In this document: piece after piece, positions 5,022-5,165 of the stretch
Layout: each line of letters starts with the position of its first letter
Position numbering within the stretch: position 1 is the first letter of the stretch
Assembly: GCA_964557285.1 (NCBI GenBank)
Contig: CAZKZS010000362.1
Span: 1-5,165 of the forward strand
Reading direction: 5' to 3'
DNA from: SB15 sp964557285
GTDB lineage: Bacteria; Chloroflexota; Anaerolineae; Aggregatilineales; J027
Length of the DNA stretch: 5,165 bases
The notes under the pieces: generated by a model
Database searches by the model: none
Told to the model about the DNA's origin: nothing
What the model saw: only the letters and a program-made list of their open reading frames with translations
Made by a program: the position numbers and the translations under genes

Positions 5022-5032
5022 CCACTTAACAA
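5004..5032 (-). promoter_or_regulatory. Sigma70-type promoter of the STAS-like gene
   Basis: On the minus strand TTGTTA (5032 to 5027) and TACAAT (5009 to 5004) are 17 nt apart, the optimal spacing, matching consensus at 4 of 6 and 5 of 6 positions. The start point would fall at about 4997, giving a leader of roughly 16 nt with the GGGGAG ribosome site. The -35 overlaps the stop codon of the upstream gene. This is the best promoter in the window. Confidence 0.65.
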
Positions 5033-5165
5033 CGTGGGGCAAATTCGTCCCGATGAGTTATCAGATAATGAACGGCCTCCGGCAAAGGACGTTCCCCCTG
5101 CCAGTGTTCATCAATCGTTTCAGGACTCAGAGTCGGTAGGAGGGTCTGAATTTGTTTTGCTACCC
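5026..5165 (-). CDS. C-terminal end of an unrecognised gene (5' end outside window)
   Basis: The minus strand is open from the window edge to TAA at 5028-5026, giving 45 visible residues that start VAKQIQTLLPTLSPETIDEH and end in the block HRDEFAPRC. Composition is that of an ordinary soluble protein, with a probable amphipathic helix around PEAVHYLITHRDEF. I do not recognise a family from this tail. The other minus-strand frame checked here, starting at 5165, meets a stop early, and the base usage matches the neighbours, so it is probably real coding. It lies 45 bp upstream of the STAS-like gene on the same strand, so read-through is possible. Confidence 0.6.
   Translation of the reverse strand, partial: VAKQIQTLLPTLSPETIDEHWQGERPLPEAVHYLITHRDEFAPRC

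Overview
The window is about 5.2 kb of gene-dense bacterial chromosome. It holds seven complete genes and one partial gene, with moderate base composition and very short intergenic gaps. No RNA gene, insertion sequence or CRISPR array is visible. The gene set (DUF104/DUF433/DUF5615 toxin-antitoxin genes, a PASTA-less serine/threonine kinase, a SpoIIAA-like small protein, a secreted PQQ-type sugar dehydrogenase) would fit a Chloroflexota (Anaerolineae-like) genome. That placement is a guess from gene content, not something the sequence proves.

Positions 1-1006 (+) form a compact toxin-antitoxin-like operon. It has a promoter at the left edge, a DUF104 antitoxin-like gene whose expected start is ATA rather than ATG, a DUF433 antitoxin, and a DUF5615 PIN-like toxin that starts on TTG inside the end of the DUF433 gene. 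Two different antitoxin families stand in front of one toxin.

Positions 1007-1873 (+) carry a secreted or membrane-anchored protein of unknown function. Positions 1883-3491 (-) carry a secreted PQQ-type sugar (sorbosone/aldose) dehydrogenase-like beta-propeller followed 40 bp downstream by a YbhB/PEBP-family protein with an altered ligand pocket. The two are probably co-transcribed, but a consensus TATAAT inside a perfect 7-bp dyad in the gap suggests the second gene may also have its own start.

Positions 3579-4616 (+) carry a cytosolic Hanks-type Ser/Thr kinase, divergent from the dehydrogenase. It converges, with 4 bp between stop codons, on a small SpoIIAA/STAS-like protein (4621-4980, -). 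That gene has the clearest promoter in the window (TTGTTA-17-TACAAT) and an unusual perfect 9-bp inverted repeat that brackets the -10 box and contains the Shine-Dalgarno sequence. The right edge holds the last 45 codons of an unrecognised minus-strand gene.

The most interesting signals are the ATA start of the first antitoxin, the two-antitoxin/one-toxin layout, the SD-containing inverted repeat upstream of the STAS-like gene, and a recurring short-leader promoter layout in front of most genes.
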